From Ramlibacter lithotrophicus (lineage in GTDB: Bacteria; Pseudomonadota; Gammaproteobacteria; Burkholderiales; Burkholderiaceae_C), in contig NZ_VTOX01000003.1 of the NCBI RefSeq assembly GCF_012184415.1, forward strand, positions 248,001 through 312,000: a stretch of 64,000 nt of DNA, in the 5' to 3' direction. Under the pieces are notes generated by a model that had not been told where the DNA came from, did no database searches, and saw only the letters and a program-made list of their open reading frames with translations. This document shows positions 7,875 to 15,164 of the stretch, in pieces. The position numbers were made by a program, and so were the translations under genes. How positions within the stretch are numbered: position 1 is the stretch's first letter; each line of letters begins with the position of its first letter.

Positions 7875-8771
7875 TCAGCCTTGCGGCTTCGGCGGCAGGC
7901 TGCGCAGGTACAGGTGCAGCGCGCGCACGTCGGTCTCGCTCATCGCGCGCAGCGACTCGAAGGGCATCACCTTCACCGCCGAGCCGTCGGGCCGTTGACC
8001 GGTGCGGAACAGCCGCAGCAAGGCGCCGGCGTCGCCGTACCTGACCATCGCCGTGCCCGAGCCTGGCGTGAGGTTGGGCGCCGCCGGCCAGTCCGGTGGC
8101 CCGCCGGGGATGCGGCCGCCGGCGAGCTGCGGGCCGTGGCAGCCCAGGCACATGTTGGCGACGTAGGCGCCGTGCGCGACGTTCACCCCTTCGGCCACCG
8201 GCTGCGAAGGTGCCAGGCCGTGGTCGATCTTCGCGGCGGCGTCACCGATGGCGCCGAAGCCGTAGAGTACGCGCGCCGGCAGCGGCAGCTGCACGACCGC
8301 CGGCTCGCCCGCCACTGCCGGCAGCGACCGGACGTAGGCGACGAGCGCTGCGAGGTCGGCGTCGGTGAACCGGTTGTAGTCCTCGCTGGGCATGATCATC
8401 AGCGGCCGGCCGCCCGGCGCGATGCCGTGCCGGATCGCGCGCACCCAGTCCTCCGGCTGGTAACTGCCGACGACGGACCCGGGACCGGTCGTGATGTTGG
8501 GCCCGCGGATGTGCAGGCTCTTGCCGTCGTTGACGAAGGACCGGCCCGCGCCGTTGGCGCCGTGGCAGTCCGCGCAGCCGCGCGAGGAGAACAGGTAGCG
8601 CCCGCGCTCCAGCGCGGCACCGTCGGCGGCGTACGCCACCGGCCGCACTTCCACCGCCACCTTGCGCTGCATGCGCCGCTCGCCCAGCTGCAGTCCGGCG
8701 ACCACCACGGCGCCGGCCAGCACCACCAGGGCGGCCACGATGCCGCCCGCCACCTTCCACCACCTGTTCAT
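7875..8771 (-). CDS. diheme cytochrome c
   Basis: A 298-residue secreted electron carrier. One N-terminal hydrophobic segment (about 6-28) acts as signal or anchor, followed by two class I cytochrome c domains with CxxCH heme sites 'CADCH' and 'CLGCH'. Probable axial methionines lie in 'MIMPSEDY' and 'VKVMPFESL'. Domain layout resembles the cytochrome subunits that serve membrane dehydrogenases. ATG 8771 was chosen because AGGGAG lies eight bases upstream; an in-frame start 12 codons earlier has no such site and would fall inside the regulator's operator. It is divergent from a TetR gene with only 57 bp between, so it is a probable target of that regulator. The electron donor is not encoded nearby. 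Confidence 0.88.
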   Translation of the reverse strand: MNRWWKVAGGIVAALVVLAGAVVVAGLQLGERRMQRKVAVEVRPVAYAADGAALERGRYLFSSRGCADCHGANGAGRSFVNDGKSLHIRGPNITTGPGSVVGSYQPEDWVRAIRHGIAPGGRPLMIMPSEDYNRFTDADLAALVAYVRSLPAVAGEPAVVQLPLPARVLYGFGAIGDAAAKIDHGLAPSQPVAEGVNVAHGAYVANMCLGCHGPQLAGGRIPGGPPDWPAAPNLTPGSGTAMVRYGDAGALLRLFRTGQRPDGSAVKVMPFESLRAMSETDVRALHLYLRSLPPKPQG

Positions 8772-8791
8772 GGCGTCGCTCCCTTTATAAA

Positions 8792-8822
8792 TTGATATAT
8801 TGACCAAATCTGGACGTATAAT
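8792..8822 (+). promoter_or_regulatory. probable promoter of the TetR gene, giving a leaderless transcript
   Basis: A perfect TATAAT at 8817-8822 is preceded by TTGATA at 8792-8797 (19-bp spacer). The transcription start would fall at or next to the A of the ATG at 8829, so the mRNA would have almost no leader. Inferred from spacing. Confidence 0.5.
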
Positions 8823-8827
8823 CCAGA
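8809..8827. promoter_or_regulatory. probable operator for the TetR regulator
   Basis: TCTGGA, seven bases, TCCAGA: a perfect inverted repeat overlapping the TATAAT box and ending 1 bp before the regulator's ATG. Its place in the divergent gap fits autorepression and control of the cytochrome gene. Confidence 0.5.
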
Positions 8828-8828
8828 A

Positions 8829-9590
8829 ATGGATTCTGCCTCCACTTTCTGGCCGGCGTCAATGCCGCCCCTGCCGCCGGCGCTGGCGGCGGCCTTCCTG
8901 CGGGCGACGAGCGGCGGTCCCAAGCGCGAGCGCACGCAGGCGCTGCTGTTGCATGCGGCGGTGTCCGTGATCTGCGAGCGCGGCCTGCAGGCCGGCACCA
9001 TGCAGCAGGTGGCGCAGGCCGCCGGCGTCACGACCGCCACGCTCTACAACCACTTCGCCACCAAGGAGGCACTGGTCGAGCGGCTGGCCGCCACCCTGGC
9101 GCAGACCGTCTGCCGCGCGATCAACGACAGCTACGGGCACGTCACCGACGCCGCCGAGCGCATGGCTATCGGCCAGCGGCGCTACGTCGGGCTGGCGGCC
9201 GAAAGCCCGGCGTGGGTACTGCTGCTGCTCGACGTGATGAACGCCTCGCCGGCCGTGCTACGGGAGATCGAACAGTACCCGCTGGCGGACCTGCGCCTGG
9301 GGGTCAAGCAGAAGAAGTTCAAGGTGACTAGCGAGGCGATCGCGATGGACGCCATCAGCGGCGTCTGCAGCAATGCCATGCGACGGGTGGCGACGGGCCA
9401 GGCGCCGGCGAAACATGACGTCGCCTGCGCCGCGACCGTGCTGCGGGCTCTTGGCGTGCCGTCCCAGGAGGCGGCGGAAGTGGCGGTCCGGCCGCTGCCG
9501 CCGCTACGGTTCGAGGACGAATTGGCGCCGGCGCCCGCCAGCCGCAGGACGCCGCCGAAGGCGACGCGCCGCCCTGCGGCCTCTGTGTAA
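8829..9590 (+). CDS. TetR/AcrR-family transcriptional regulator
   Basis: A 253-residue repressor-like protein. Residues about 38-85 form the TetR helix-turn-helix ('LLLHAAVSVICERGLQAGTM', 'VAQAAGVTTATLYNHFATKE'). The remainder is a poorly conserved ligand-binding domain with a Pro/Ala/Arg-rich C-terminal tail. The gene is divergent from the diheme cytochrome c gene, and the 57-bp gap holds a palindrome over the promoter, so local regulation of that gene and of itself is likely. The ATG at 8829 has no Shine-Dalgarno room if the TATAAT box is used; an ATG at 8862 is the alternative start. Ligand unknown. Confidence 0.85.
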   Translation: MDSASTFWPASMPPLPPALAAAFLRATSGGPKRERTQALLLHAAVSVICERGLQAGTMQQVAQAAGVTTATLYNHFATKEALVERLAATLAQTVCRAINDSYGHVTDAAERMAIGQRRYVGLAAESPAWVLLLLDVMNASPAVLREIEQYPLADLRLGVKQKKFKVTSEAIAMDAISGVCSNAMRRVATGQAPAKHDVACAATVLRALGVPSQEAAEVAVRPLPPLRFEDELAPAPASRRTPPKATRRPAASV

Positions 9591-9633
9591 GCTTTGCGGC
9601 TTCTGCGTTCGGCTGCCGGGTTCCCTGCCAGGG

Positions 9634-10401
9634 CTAGAACTTCGAGAAGTCCGGCTTGCGCTTCTCCATGAACGCCCCGAACGCTTCCTTCGCCGCCGGC
9701 GCCGCCAGCAACTGCCCGAACGTCTCGCCTTCGATGGCGATCTGCTCCAGCACCCGTTGCTGCTGTCCCTGCTTCATCAGCCGCTTGGTCGCCATCAGCG
9801 AGCTGAGCGGCTTGTGCGCCAGCTTCTGCGCCACGGCCTGTGCATAGGCGTTCGCCTCGGTCGGCGGCAGCACGCGGTTCACCAGCCCGACTTCGAGCGC
9901 CGCCTCGGCCATGAACGGCTCACCCAGCAGCAGCGCCTCCGCGGCGCGGTGGTAACCCAGCATCCGGGGCACCAGCAGGCTGGACGCCGCCTCGGGACAC
10001 AGGCCCAGGTTGACGAACGGCATCGAGAACGCCGCGTTGTCGCCGGCGTACACCAGGTCGCAGTGGAACAGCATGGTGGTGCCCACGCCGACGGCCGGCC
10101 CGCACACCGCCGCCACCAAGGGCTTGGGGAAGGTGGCCAGCGTTCGCAGGAAGCGGAACACCGGGGACTCCATGGTCGCCGGCGGGTTGTTCAGGAAGTC
10201 ACCGATGTCGTTGCCGGCGGAAAACACCGTCTCGTGGCCCTGGAAGACGACGACGCGCACCGCCTCGTCGGCCTGCGCCGCGGCGAGCGCCTCGGCCATC
10301 GCCCCGTACATCGCCGCGGTGATCGAGTTCTTGCGATCCAGGCGGTTCAGCGTGACGGTCGTGATGCCGCGCTCGGTGTGGGAGAGGATGTCATTGCTCA
10401 T
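9634..10401 (-). CDS. enoyl-CoA hydratase/isomerase family protein
   Basis: A 255-residue crotonase-superfamily enzyme, hydrating 2-enoyl-CoA or isomerising double bonds in acyl-CoA breakdown. Seen: oxyanion-hole segments 'FSAGNDIGDFL' and 'CGPAVGVGTTMLFHCDLVYA', and the C-terminal 'EGETFGQLLAAPAAKEAF'. The lack of a clear Glu pair at the hydratase positions leaves isomerase activity open. It is the last gene of the long minus-strand acyl-CoA operon and overlaps the preceding isomerase gene by 4 bp. The 43 bp after its stop hold only the end of the convergent TetR gene and no obvious terminator. Confidence 0.88.
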   Translation of the reverse strand: MSNDILSHTERGITTVTLNRLDRKNSITAAMYGAMAEALAAAQADEAVRVVVFQGHETVFSAGNDIGDFLNNPPATMESPVFRFLRTLATFPKPLVAAVCGPAVGVGTTMLFHCDLVYAGDNAAFSMPFVNLGLCPEAASSLLVPRMLGYHRAAEALLLGEPFMAEAALEVGLVNRVLPPTEANAYAQAVAQKLAHKPLSSLMATKRLMKQGQQQRVLEQIAIEGETFGQLLAAPAAKEAFGAFMEKRKPDFSKF

Positions 10402-11000
10402 GGTGTATCAGCTTCCAGTGCTTCCTTGACGAAATCGAGCCGGTCCTGGCCCCAGTACATCTCACCGTCCACGAAGAAGGTCGGCGCGCCGAACACGCCG
10501 CGCGCCACGGCCTCCTGCGTGTCGTCCTTGAGCCGCTGCTTGACTTCGGGGTCGCCCGCCAGCGCGAGCAGCGCGTCCGGGTCGAAGCCGGCCCGCTGCA
10601 GCACGCCGGCCACCACCGCCGGGTCGTTCATGTCGAGCCCGTCGGCCCAGATCGCGCGATACATGGCGTCGAGATACGGCAGGAACCGTTGCGGCTCGCG
10701 CACCTGCAGTCCGGTCGCCATGCGCATCAGCGTCAGGGTGTTGATCGGGAAGTGCGGATTCCTGCGGAACGGAATGTCGTGCCGGCGCGCAAAACGCTGC
10801 AGGTCGGTGAAGATGTAGGCGCCCTTGGCCGGCACGTTCACCGGCGACTGGTTACCGGTGGCCTGGAACACGCCGCCCAGCAGCATGGGCCGCCAGTGCA
10901 GCGTGGCGCCCGCGGCTGCGCACAGCGCCGGCAGCCGCCGGAACGCAAGATAGGCAGCCGGGCTGCCCAGGTCGAAGAAGAACTCCACGGTCCTGCCCAT
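10398..11000 (-). CDS. 2-hydroxychromene-2-carboxylate isomerase family protein (DsbA-like fold)
   Basis: A 200-residue member of the kappa-GST/DsbA-fold isomerase family (NahD-like). Seen: the opening 'VEFFFDLGSPAAYLAFRRLP', with the Ser that binds glutathione in the family, and 'GVFGAPTFFVDGEMYWGQDR', the conserved cis-Pro loop and strand. Known members isomerise aromatic ring-fission products using glutathione. In an acyl-CoA operon the substrate may differ, so a glutathione-dependent isomerase is the safe call. ATG 11000 is preferred over an upstream GTG because GGAGG lies five bases before it. Overlaps the enoyl-CoA hydratase gene by 4 bp. Confidence 0.85.
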   Translation of the reverse strand: MGRTVEFFFDLGSPAAYLAFRRLPALCAAAGATLHWRPMLLGGVFQATGNQSPVNVPAKGAYIFTDLQRFARRHDIPFRRNPHFPINTLTLMRMATGLQVREPQRFLPYLDAMYRAIWADGLDMNDPAVVAGVLQRAGFDPDALLALAGDPEVKQRLKDDTQEAVARGVFGAPTFFVDGEMYWGQDRLDFVKEALEADTP

Positions 11001-11012
11001 GGCCACCTCCGT

Positions 11013-11753
11013 TCAGAATTTCTCGATCCAGGGCCGCAGGTCCAGCTCGTGCGTCCAGGCGTCGCGCGGCTGGCGGTGCAGCATCCAGTAGGTCTCGGCG
11101 ACGTGTTCTGGATCGACGATCCCGTCCCGGTCGCGCAAGGCGTACCGTTCGGGGAAATTGTCGCGGATGAAGGCCGTGTCGATCGCGGCATCGACGATCA
11201 GGTGCGCCACGTGAATGCCGCGCGGGGCCAGTTCGCGCGCCATGCTCTGCGCCAGCGCGCGCAACGCGTGCTTCGCGCCGGCGAAGGCGGCGAAGTTGGC
11301 GCCGCCGCGCAGCGACGAGGTCGCGCCGGTGAAGATGATGGTGCCCTTGTGGCCTTCGCCGGGCCGCGCCACCATGCGGCGCGCCACTTCGCGGCCGCAC
11401 AGGAAGCCGGCGAAGCAGCCCATCTCCCACAGCTTGAAGTAGCGGCGCGCCGTCTCGTCCAGGATGCTGCTGGGCGAATTGGCGCCGATGTTGAACACCA
11501 GCACCTCGATGGGACCGACGGTCGATTCGATCCGCTCCACCAGCGCGACGACTTCCTCTTCCTTCCTGGCGTCGGAAGCGAAGCCATGTGCGACGCCGCC
11601 TTCCGCGCGGATGGCGTCGATCAGCGGCTGCAGCTTGTCCATGGTGCGCCGGGTGGCACAGACGGCGTAGCCGCCGCGCGCGAAGCGGCGCGCCACGGCG
11701 CCGCCGGTGGCGTCGCCGGCGCCGATCACCAGGGCCACGGGAGGACGGCTCAT
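11013..11753 (-). CDS. atypical SDR with Phe replacing the catalytic Tyr (SDR_c10-like)
   Basis: A 246-residue SDR-fold protein. The N-terminal cofactor loop reads 'VIGAGDATGGAVA', an incomplete glycine-rich motif. The active-site region reads 'FAGAKHALRALAQSMAREL' where classical SDRs have YxxxK, so the Lys is kept but the Tyr is Phe. This combination defines the atypical SDR_c10 group, whose activity is uncertain; it may bind NAD(P) or acyl-CoA without redox chemistry, or use another acid. It lies between the thioesterase and isomerase genes, with gaps of 3 and 12 bp, so it belongs to the acyl-CoA operon. Confidence 0.85.
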   Translation of the reverse strand: MSRPPVALVIGAGDATGGAVARRFARGGYAVCATRRTMDKLQPLIDAIRAEGGVAHGFASDARKEEEVVALVERIESTVGPIEVLVFNIGANSPSSILDETARRYFKLWEMGCFAGFLCGREVARRMVARPGEGHKGTIIFTGATSSLRGGANFAAFAGAKHALRALAQSMARELAPRGIHVAHLIVDAAIDTAFIRDNFPERYALRDRDGIVDPEHVAETYWMLHRQPRDAWTHELDLRPWIEKF

Positions 11754-11756
11754 GGA

Positions 11757-12572
11757 CTATTCCTTGTAGTAGACGATCTGGTGGCTGGTCGCCAGCAGGT
11801 CGCCGGCCTCGTTCCACAACTGCGCGGTCTGGTCGAAGTAGCCGTCGCGAAAGCCATGGGCATGCGCCTGCCCCAGCAGGTGGCCGCTGCCGGTGCGCGC
11901 CAGTTGGGCCCCGCCCGCGTGGAAATAGACGGTCATGGAGACGGTGCCGATCGGCGTGCGCGTGGCGCGGCGCCGCCAGATGCGCGGAAAGAACACGTCG
12001 GCCAGCGCGGTGAGCGACGCGAAGTCGAGCGGCCGCGGCGGCTCGTCGCGCAGCCACAGGCAGGTGCGGCTGTCTTCGGAATGCGTGCCGTCCCAGGCCG
12101 GCGGATAAGCGCCCTCGACGAAGCGCATCTCGTAGCGGTTGATCCACTCCACCTTGCCGCGGGCCAGCGGCCGCGGCACGGCGGGCGGCGGCGGCACGGC
12201 GGGCATCGCCAGCTCGGTCGCGCCCCAGGTGTCGCGCCGGACGGCCGTGACGGCGGTCGCCGTCGCCACCGTCTGGTCGCCCTGGCGCAGCTCGGCGATC
12301 CAGTGCTGCGTGGAGCGGTTGGTGCGGGCCGGCCGCGCCAGCGCCAGGAACGGTCCGTCGGCCACCGGCGCCGCGAAGTTGACGGTGTACGCCACCGGCT
12401 CGCCGAGGCGCTGCGGGTGCTGCAGCACGGCGTTGAGCGCCTGGGCCGCGGTGATGCCGCCGAAGGGGCCGATCATGTTGGCGTAGGCCGGGCTGGTGTG
12501 GCCGTGCCACGCGCCCTCGCCTTCGGGCCGCAGCGCGATGGCCGCGTCGAAAGGATGCTGGTTCTCGTTCAT
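11757..12572 (-). CDS. acyl-CoA thioesterase (TesB-like double hotdog)
   Basis: A 271-residue protein with two hotdog halves, as in TesB-type thioesterases that release free acid from acyl-CoA. Seen: 'MIGPFGGITAAQALNAVLQH' in the first half and 'SMTVYFHAGGAQLA' with 'GHLLGQAHAHGFRDGYFDQT' in the second, where TesB-like enzymes carry the active-site Asp/Gln/Thr set. ATG 12572 overlaps the stop of the alpha/beta hydrolase gene (12569) by 4 bp. In a beta-oxidation operon it probably relieves CoA sequestration or releases end products. Confidence 0.85.
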   Translation of the reverse strand: MNENQHPFDAAIALRPEGEGAWHGHTSPAYANMIGPFGGITAAQALNAVLQHPQRLGEPVAYTVNFAAPVADGPFLALARPARTNRSTQHWIAELRQGDQTVATATAVTAVRRDTWGATELAMPAVPPPPAVPRPLARGKVEWINRYEMRFVEGAYPPAWDGTHSEDSRTCLWLRDEPPRPLDFASLTALADVFFPRIWRRRATRTPIGTVSMTVYFHAGGAQLARTGSGHLLGQAHAHGFRDGYFDQTAQLWNEAGDLLATSHQIVYYKE

Positions 12573-13438
12573 GCTGGACGCATTGTGGCCAATCCGGCGA
12601 GCCACTGCGCGAGCCGCGGCCACAGGTCGGCCTCGCGCTCGCGCCGGAAGGCGCCGAAATGGCCAAGCCGGCCGATGCCCAGCTGGCGCGGCGCGATCCG
12701 CTCCACGGCGCTGGGCGCGTTCTCGTACAGCGCGACGAGGCTGCGGATTCCCGGCAGGGTCATCAATTCGTCGTCGTCGACCGACAGCGCGTGCACCGGA
12801 AACCGCACGCTCGCATAGCGCCGGCGCACGGCCGCGCCTTCCGCGCCGACGCTGTAGCGCGGGCTCAGGCACCAGCGGCGCCATTGCAGCACGACGCCGG
12901 ACGGCAGGTTGCCGACGACGCCCAGCCGTCGGCCCGGGAAGTAGCCGCACAGTCTTGTCGCCAGCGGCACCAGCACGAACCAGAAGAGGAGGACCACCCG
13001 CCGCAACCGCGGCGCGTTCTGGCGCCAGTAGCCGCTGCCGGCGGCCACGCTGAGCAGGCCGCTCACCTTGTGCTGGTTGCGCAGCAACCCGGGCAACTGC
13101 GCGCCGAGGCTGTGGCCGAGGAGGTACAGCGGCGCTTGCGGCAGGGCCGCGTGCGCCTGGTCGATCACGGCCGCGTAATCGGCGGTCCAGTCGAACAGGT
13201 CCGCCCGGAAGCCGCGCAGCGAGCCACCCGGCGGCGCCGACCGCCCGCTGCCACGGTAATCGAAGGTGGTCACGCGCCAGCCCTGGCCCGACAGCCACTG
13301 CGCGAACGGCGCATAGAAGTCCTGCACCACGCCCATCGCGCCGCCGATCACCACGTTGCCCCGCGCCGCGACGGCCGGCTCGTACACGCAGGCCGCGAGC
13401 GGCGGGCCGCCCGGTGCGTGGATGACCTCCAGGTTCAT
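12569..13438 (-). CDS. alpha/beta hydrolase family protein
   Basis: A 289-residue esterase-like hydrolase. Seen: an oxyanion-hole stretch, 'VTTFDYRGSGRSAPPGGSL', the nucleophile elbow 'LLGHSLGAQLPGLL' (Gly-His-Ser-Leu-Gly), 'ALSVDDDELMT' as the probable acid-bearing loop, and 'IGRLGHFGAF' with the likely catalytic His. The pattern matches hydrolases annotated as serine aminopeptidase S33-like. A short hydrophobic stretch in the cap ('VVLLFWFVLVPLAT') may associate with membrane or form a lipid pocket. Substrate unknown; the operon suggests a lipid ester or thioester. Confidence 0.85.
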   Translation of the reverse strand: MNLEVIHAPGGPPLAACVYEPAVAARGNVVIGGAMGVVQDFYAPFAQWLSGQGWRVTTFDYRGSGRSAPPGGSLRGFRADLFDWTADYAAVIDQAHAALPQAPLYLLGHSLGAQLPGLLRNQHKVSGLLSVAAGSGYWRQNAPRLRRVVLLFWFVLVPLATRLCGYFPGRRLGVVGNLPSGVVLQWRRWCLSPRYSVGAEGAAVRRRYASVRFPVHALSVDDDELMTLPGIRSLVALYENAPSAVERIAPRQLGIGRLGHFGAFRREREADLWPRLAQWLAGLATMRPA

Positions 13439-13500
13439 GTGTCTCCTTGTCGCTCCCTCTGCGGGGAGTGTCTCGCGGCCGCGGCGGGCGGCAGCGCGTG

Positions 13501-14706
13501 TCAGACCCGCTCGAAAATCCCGGCCGCGCCCTGCCCCATGCCCACGCACATGGTCACCATGCCGTACTTCAGGTTCTTGCGGCGCAGCGCGTGCACCACC
13601 GTCGCGGCGCGGATCGCGCCGGTGGCGCCCAGCGGATGCCCCAGCGCGATGGCGCCGCCCATCGGGTTCACCTTGGCCGCGTCCAGGCCCAGCGTATCGA
13701 TCACGGCCAGCGACTGCGCGGCGAACGCTTCGTTCAGCTCGACCCAGTCGATGTCGTCCTGCCTGAGGCCGGCATGGCGCAGCGCCGCGGGAATGGCCTC
13801 GATCGGCCCGATGCCCATGATGTGCGGCGGCACGCCGCGGGCCGCGAAACTGACGAAGCGGGCCAGCGGTTGCAGGCCGAAGCGCTTGACGGCTGCCTCG
13901 CTGGCCAGGACCAGGGCCCCGGCGCCATCGGAAGTCTGCGAGCTGTTGCCGGCGGTGACCGTGCCGCGTGCCGCGAACACCGTCTTCAATTTGCCCAGGC
14001 CCTCCACCGTGGTGTCTGGCCGCGCGCCTTCGTCGAGATTCACGGTCCTGGTGGAGACTGCAACCTGCGCGGACTCGAGGTCCACCGACCGCTCGGCCAC
14101 CTCCACCGGCGTGATCTCGTCCGAGAACTCGCCGGCCTTCATCGCCGCCAGCGCCTTCATGTGCGAGCGGTAGGCGAACTCGTCCTGGGCCTCGCGGCTC
14201 ACCTTCCACTGGCGCGCCACCTTCTCCGCGGTGAGCCCCATGCCGTAGGCGATGCCGTAGCTCTCGAGGTCCTGCGGATTGGAGAAGATCGCCGGCGACA
14301 GCGACGGCGAATTGCCCATCATCGGCACCATGCTCATGCTCTCGGTGCCGGCGGCGATCATCACGTCGGCCTCGCCGACGCGGATGCGGTCGGCGGCCAT
14401 CTGCACCGCGGACAGCCCGGACGCGCAGAAGCGGTTGACGGTGATGCCGCCGACGCTCTTGGGCAGGCCGGCCAGCACCGCGCCGATGCGTGCGACGTTG
14501 AGCCCCTGCTGCGCCTCGGGGATCGCGCAGCCGCAGATCACGTCTTCGACTGCTTGCGGATCGAGGCCCGGCACCTGGGCCAGCGCCGAGCGCAGCACGG
14601 TGGCGAGCAGGTCGTCTGGCCGCGTGTGGCGGAAGTAACCGCGGTGGGACCGCCCGATGGGCGTGCGGGTGGCGGCGACGATGTAGGCGTCTTGGATCTG
14701 TTTCAT
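13501..14706 (-). CDS. acetyl-CoA C-acyltransferase (thiolase)
   Basis: A 401-residue thiolase, cleaving 3-ketoacyl-CoA with CoA in beta-oxidation. Seen: nucleophilic Cys94 in 'NRFCASGLSAVQMA', 'WVELNEAFAAQSLA', 'GGAIALGHPLGATGA' with the catalytic His, and 'MCVGMGQGAAGIF' with the second active-site Cys. ATG 14706 was chosen over one 4 codons upstream because GGAG lies at the right distance. The gene is separated from the FadN-type gene by 458 bp, of which 431 bp are the DUF559 repeat unit. Without it the two genes would be only about 27 bp apart. Confidence 0.93.
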   Translation of the reverse strand: MKQIQDAYIVAATRTPIGRSHRGYFRHTRPDDLLATVLRSALAQVPGLDPQAVEDVICGCAIPEAQQGLNVARIGAVLAGLPKSVGGITVNRFCASGLSAVQMAADRIRVGEADVMIAAGTESMSMVPMMGNSPSLSPAIFSNPQDLESYGIAYGMGLTAEKVARQWKVSREAQDEFAYRSHMKALAAMKAGEFSDEITPVEVAERSVDLESAQVAVSTRTVNLDEGARPDTTVEGLGKLKTVFAARGTVTAGNSSQTSDGAGALVLASEAAVKRFGLQPLARFVSFAARGVPPHIMGIGPIEAIPAALRHAGLRQDDIDWVELNEAFAAQSLAVIDTLGLDAAKVNPMGGAIALGHPLGATGAIRAATVVHALRRKNLKYGMVTMCVGMGQGAAGIFERV

Positions 14707-14721
14707 CGGAAGCTCCATGTA

Positions 14722-15117
14722 TTACTCCTTCCCCCTCTGGGGGAAGGCTGGGATGGGGGCACCGCCCGCCAGCACCTTCAGTTGTTCAAGAATCGCGGCG
14801 CGCACGCCTTCGAGGTTCGTCAGGGGAGCATCCGTCGGAAACCGCAGGACGATGAACCCGTTCTCACGCAGGAACCGGTCCCTGCGGACGTCGTATGCCG
14901 CCTGCTCAAGATGCTGGCTGCCGTCCAGTTCGACCACGAGCTTCGGATCGAGGCACGCAAAGTCCGCGATGAAGTTCCCGATGGGATGTTGCCGCCGGAA
15001 CTTGACGCCAAGCTGTTCACGGCGCAGCCCAAACCAGAGCGCTCGCTCCGAATCGGTCATGCCCGCCCGCAAGGAGCGCGCATGTCGCTGTGCTGTCGGC
15101 GTCGATTGATGTTGCAT
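14722..15117 (-). CDS. DUF559 endonuclease-like protein inside an inverted-repeat pair
   Basis: A 131-residue DUF559 protein of the Vsr/PD-(D/E)xK nuclease-like fold. Seen: 'MTDSERALWFGLRREQLG', 'KFRRQHPIGNFIADFACLDP' and 'LVVELDGSQH', whose Asp and Glu match the family's catalytic residues, then 'RDRFLRENGFIVLRF'. The last twelve residues (APIPAFPQRGKE) and the stop region are encoded by one copy of a G-rich repeat, and the start codon lies 2 bp inside the inverted partner copy, so the gene and the repeats form one unit. It sits inside the beta-oxidation operon without breaking a gene. A stand-alone nuclease or a mobility factor for the unit are both possible. Confidence 0.85.
   Translation of the reverse strand: MQHQSTPTAQRHARSLRAGMTDSERALWFGLRREQLGVKFRRQHPIGNFIADFACLDPKLVVELDGSQHLEQAAYDVRRDRFLRENGFIVLRFPTDAPLTNLEGVRAAILEQLKVLAGGAPIPAFPQRGKE
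14725..14761 (+). repeat. G-rich repeat R, copy A
   Basis: 37 bp; four differences from copy B. It encodes the C-terminal residues of the DUF559 protein on the opposite strand. One of its G-runs is broken compared with the other copies. Confidence 0.8.
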
Positions 15118-15118
15118 G

Positions 15119-15155
15119 TGCCCCCACCCCAACCCTCCCCCAGAGGGGGAGGGAG
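15119..15155 (-). repeat. G-rich repeat R, copy B (inverted)
   Basis: 37 bp, inverted partner of copy A. The minus strand reads G5-A-G3-TT-G4-T-G5, a pattern that can form an intramolecular G-quadruplex with loops of 1, 2 and 1 bases. Confidence 0.85.
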
Positions 15156-15164
15156 AAAGGCAGT

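Larger units (their letters stand above)
14725..15155. mobile_element. DUF559 gene bounded by inverted G-rich repeats (candidate mobile unit)
   Basis: A 431-bp unit: repeat copy A (14725-14761), the DUF559 frame on the minus strand, and copy B (15119-15155) inverted relative to A. The two copies match at 33 of 37 positions. A second inverted pair of the same repeat at 49919-49998 has only 7 bp inside. Mobility is inferred from this filled/empty contrast and from the insertion into an otherwise tight operon. Confidence 0.55.

Noticed and set aside
9591..9633. Terminator between the convergent TetR and enoyl-CoA hydratase genes
   Set aside because: Only a CCCTG-CAGGG pairing with almost no loop; no convincing hairpin in this 43-bp gap.
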